Shown here: positions 7,123 to 7,830 of the stretch, piece by piece | Layout: the number at the start of each line of letters is the position of its first letter | How positions within the stretch are numbered: position 1 is the stretch's first letter | Source: Schleiferiaceae bacterium | GTDB lineage: Bacteria > Bacteroidota > Bacteroidia > Flavobacteriales > Schleiferiaceae | Direction: 5' to 3' | DNA: 7,830 nt | NCBI GenBank assembly: GCA_023260615.1 | Contig: JALQUY010000078.1 | Span: forward strand, 1-7,830 | The notes under the pieces: model-generated | The model's input: only the letters and a program-made list of their open reading frames with translations | The model's database searches: none | Told to the model about the DNA's origin: nothing | Translations under genes and position numbers: made by a program

Positions 7123-7506
7123 CTAGAAAAGTGCCGCAATTTTAGGCCCGAAAAGCACAATAGCAATAGCGATCGAAAAAATCGCCGCTACTTGAACCGC
7201 GCCAGCCGCTATATCCTTCACGCGCTTTATCGCCGGATGCTCTTCGGGATGAAGGAAATCCGCAAAGGACTCAATGGCAGAATTTACCAATTCCAAACCC
7301 ATCATCACCGCATAGGTGAGAAACAAGAGGGCCCATTCAAGCATCGCAAGTTCTAGGTACCAGCCAAGCACCGTGACTACCACCATGGCCAAAGCATGAA
7401 TGCGAAAACTGCGTTCACTCTCTGCCGCCAAAGCAATTCCATTCAAGGCATTCTTCGTGGTATGCCAAAAGCTAATGACAAAGGGTTTTTGGTCTGGGTC
7501 TTTCAT
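7123..7506 (-). CDS. dgkA: Diacylglycerol kinase / undecaprenol kinase, DgkA family
   Basis: Small integral-membrane lipid kinase (PF01219) that phosphorylates diacylglycerol or, in the Gram-positive-like branch, undecaprenol, feeding the carrier lipid for wall synthesis. From the ATG at 7506 it is 127 residues. Family features are present (numbering from this ATG): FxxxxxNALNGI near 13-24, the ESERSFRIH acidic/basic motif (29-37), three membrane helices (about 39-55, 58-75 and 99-122), the catalytic stretch GLELVNSAIES (70-80) with Glu72 and Glu79, and the basic loop RVKDIAAGAVQVAA (95-108). A GTG at 7536 would add ten residues (from 7536 down to 7507), but relatives start close to the FxxxxxNA motif, so I prefer the ATG. 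Followed by the GAF gene after 9 nt. Substrate (diacylglycerol or undecaprenol) cannot be decided from sequence. Confidence 0.9.
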   Translation of the reverse strand: MKDPDQKPFVISFWHTTKNALNGIALAAESERSFRIHALAMVVVTVLGWYLELAMLEWALLFLTYAVMMGLELVNSAIESFADFLHPEEHPAIKRVKDIAAGAVQVAAIFSIAIAIVLFGPKIAALF

Positions 7507-7688
7507 CGCTGTCAAAGGGTGTGACGGGTAGTGCACAAATTTTGGGCCAAAGGGATAGGGTGCGCCTTGGGCGCGTTTGGAGGTAAGTATACTGAACTGG
7601 AGCCCGCGCTGTTACGTGTTTACCGTCTTTAGTCACGCGGCGTCCCTCAGAACTTCGCCGCGCGCCACACCTTAGACAAACCAGCACC

Positions 7689-7720
7689 CTTAAACCCTTT
7701 AACTCTTAAACCCTTTAACC
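7689..7720. repeat. Two tandem 16-bp units with an internal TTAAA-CCC-TTTAA dyad
   Basis: The units are CTTAAACCCTTTAACT (7689-7704) and CTTAAACCCTTTAACC (7705-7720); 15 of 16 positions agree. Each contains a perfect 13-bp dyad, TTAAA-CCC-TTTAA, at 7690-7702 and 7706-7718, so the dyad centres are 16 bp apart. This arrangement is what paired operator sites for a dimeric DNA-binding protein look like, but no protein can be named. The repeats lie about 95-125 bp upstream of the rightward -7 element and about 180-215 bp upstream of dgkA. Confidence 0.75.
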
Positions 7721-7743
7721 AAAACGCAGTCTAATCCCCCAAC

Positions 7744-7768
7744 GTCCTTGCTTCAATGAGGCAAGGGC
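7744..7768 (+). other. Strong hairpin with AAU triloop, function unknown
   Basis: Bases 7744-7754 (GTCCTTGCTTC) pair with 7758-7768 (GAGGCAAGGGC) across the loop AAT at 7755-7757. That gives 11 consecutive pairs as plus-strand RNA, two of them G-U (7745:7767 and 7752:7760). On the minus strand those two become A-C mismatches, so the fold is better as a plus-strand transcript. No T-run follows on either side, which argues against an intrinsic terminator. No RNA family is recognised. Confidence 0.55.
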
Positions 7769-7778
7769 ACCCCTCGGT

Positions 7779-7795
7779 GAGTTAAAAGGCGTTAA
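7779..7795. repeat. Degenerate inverted third copy of the TTAAA repeat
   Basis: GAGTTAAAAGGCGTTAA on the plus strand resembles GAGTTAAAGGGTTTAA, which is how the tandem repeat at 7689-7720 reads on the minus strand; one inserted A and two substitutions separate them. It keeps a TTAA-N6-TTAA dyad (7782-7795) and ends 18 bp before the -7 element at 7814, a position where a bound protein could touch RNA polymerase. The similarity is short and could be chance. Confidence 0.35.
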
Positions 7796-7813
7796 TGCCC
7801 GAGCATTGAGGCG

Positions 7814-7821
7814 TACATTTG
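7814..7821 (+). promoter_or_regulatory. Rightward Bacteroidota-type -7 promoter element at the window edge
   Basis: TACATTTG is an exact TAnnTTTG match on the plus strand. Transcription would start near 7826-7830 and read into a gene outside the window, divergent from dgkA. The -33 position (about 7790-7794, CGTTA) has only a partial TTTG match. The bases that follow (TTCTTTAAA) also resemble an rRNA boxA sequence when read together with the preceding TTTG, so an alternative is the leader of an rRNA operon. Confidence 0.5.
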
Positions 7822-7830
7822 TTCTTTAAA

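Larger units (their letters stand above)
7507..7830. other. Non-coding region upstream of dgkA, rich in dyads and hairpins
   Basis: About 320 bp with no supported gene. An open frame at 7472-7687 on the minus strand overlaps dgkA in another frame and resembles nothing. From left to right I see: an interrupted palindrome TTTGG-G-CCAAA (7541-7551); a hairpin GCGCC-TTG-GGCGC (7562-7574); the palindrome AGTATACT (7586-7593); a 7-bp inverted repeat CGCGGCG/CGCCGCG with a 13-nt loop (7636-7662); tandem dyads (7689-7720); a long hairpin (7744-7768); a small stem AATGC-CCGA-GCATT (7794-7807); and a rightward -7 element near the edge. None of the hairpins is followed by a T-run on either strand, so none is a convincing intrinsic terminator. 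I find no exact TAnnTTTG on the minus strand for dgkA; the nearest is AAAATTTG at 7543-7536. Confidence 0.6.

Noticed and set aside
7507..7536. GTG at 7536 as the dgkA start
   Set aside because: It would add ten residues (HYPSHPLTA-type) not expected in the family, while the ATG at 7506 gives a normal N-terminus; not strictly excluded.
7636..7662. GC-rich inverted repeat CGCGGCG/CGCCGCG as a terminator or tRNA-like fold
   Set aside because: The loop is 13 nt, no T-run follows, and no tRNA arms can be built around it.
7472..7687. 71-codon open frame on the minus strand overlapping the dgkA start
   Set aside because: Arg/Pro/Thr-rich translation without recognisable features, in a different frame from dgkA and running through hairpins and the upstream region.
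7689..7720. Tandem repeats as the beginning of a CRISPR array
   Set aside because: The units abut directly without spacers, are only 16 bp long, and there are no cas genes.
7744..7768. Reading the strong hairpin as an intrinsic terminator
   Set aside because: Neither strand has a T-run after the stem, and no gene ends nearby on either strand.

Overview
The window looks like ordinary chromosomal backbone from a member of the Bacteroidota, probably a Flavobacteriales-like lineage with a fairly high G+C content (about mid-50s % by eye, not computed). Three things point there. The gene order purH-mreB-mreC-mreD-mrdA is, from memory, typical of that phylum. Two promoter elements match the Bacteroidota -7 consensus TAnnTTTG exactly. 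None of the genes has a convincing AGGAGG-type ribosome binding site. The protein sequences agree with this placement, but I could not run any search. I saw no insertion sequence, prophage, tRNA, rRNA, CRISPR array or defence locus.

Left part (1-5368, minus strand): one compact operon. It starts at purH (last two steps of IMP synthesis) and runs into the rod-shape (elongasome) genes mreB, mreC, mreD and mrdA (PBP2). Intergenic distances are 7 nt, 3 nt, a 4-nt overlap and a 4-nt overlap; both overlaps are ATGA. mrdA runs off the left edge. Its SxxK and SxN motifs are inside the window, but the KTG motif and stop codon are not. A perfect -7 element sits 23 nt upstream of purH. MreB filaments, MreC, MreD and PBP2 together direct lateral wall synthesis; RodA, the glycosyltransferase partner, is probably just beyond the left edge.

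Middle (5438-6688, plus strand): a gene for a MacB/FtsX-type ABC permease, divergent from purH and with no ATPase gene in view. It ends 2 bp from the end of the convergent GAF-domain gene.

Right part (6691-7506, minus strand): a two-gene unit of a small DgkA-type diacylglycerol/undecaprenol kinase followed by a GAF protein of the free methionine-R-sulfoxide reductase family. The GAF protein lacks one of the three cysteines known from characterised enzymes.

Right edge (7507-7830): about 320 bp without a supported gene, but not featureless. It holds two tandem 16-bp units, each with a TTAAA-CCC-TTTAA dyad, a degenerate inverted third copy, several hairpins (one 11 bp with a triloop), and a perfect TACATTTG -7 element pointing right towards a gene outside the window. 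I do not see a new multi-gene system. The best leads are this regulatory region, the Cys/His-rich patch next to the PBP2 active site, and the altered cysteine set of the GAF protein.
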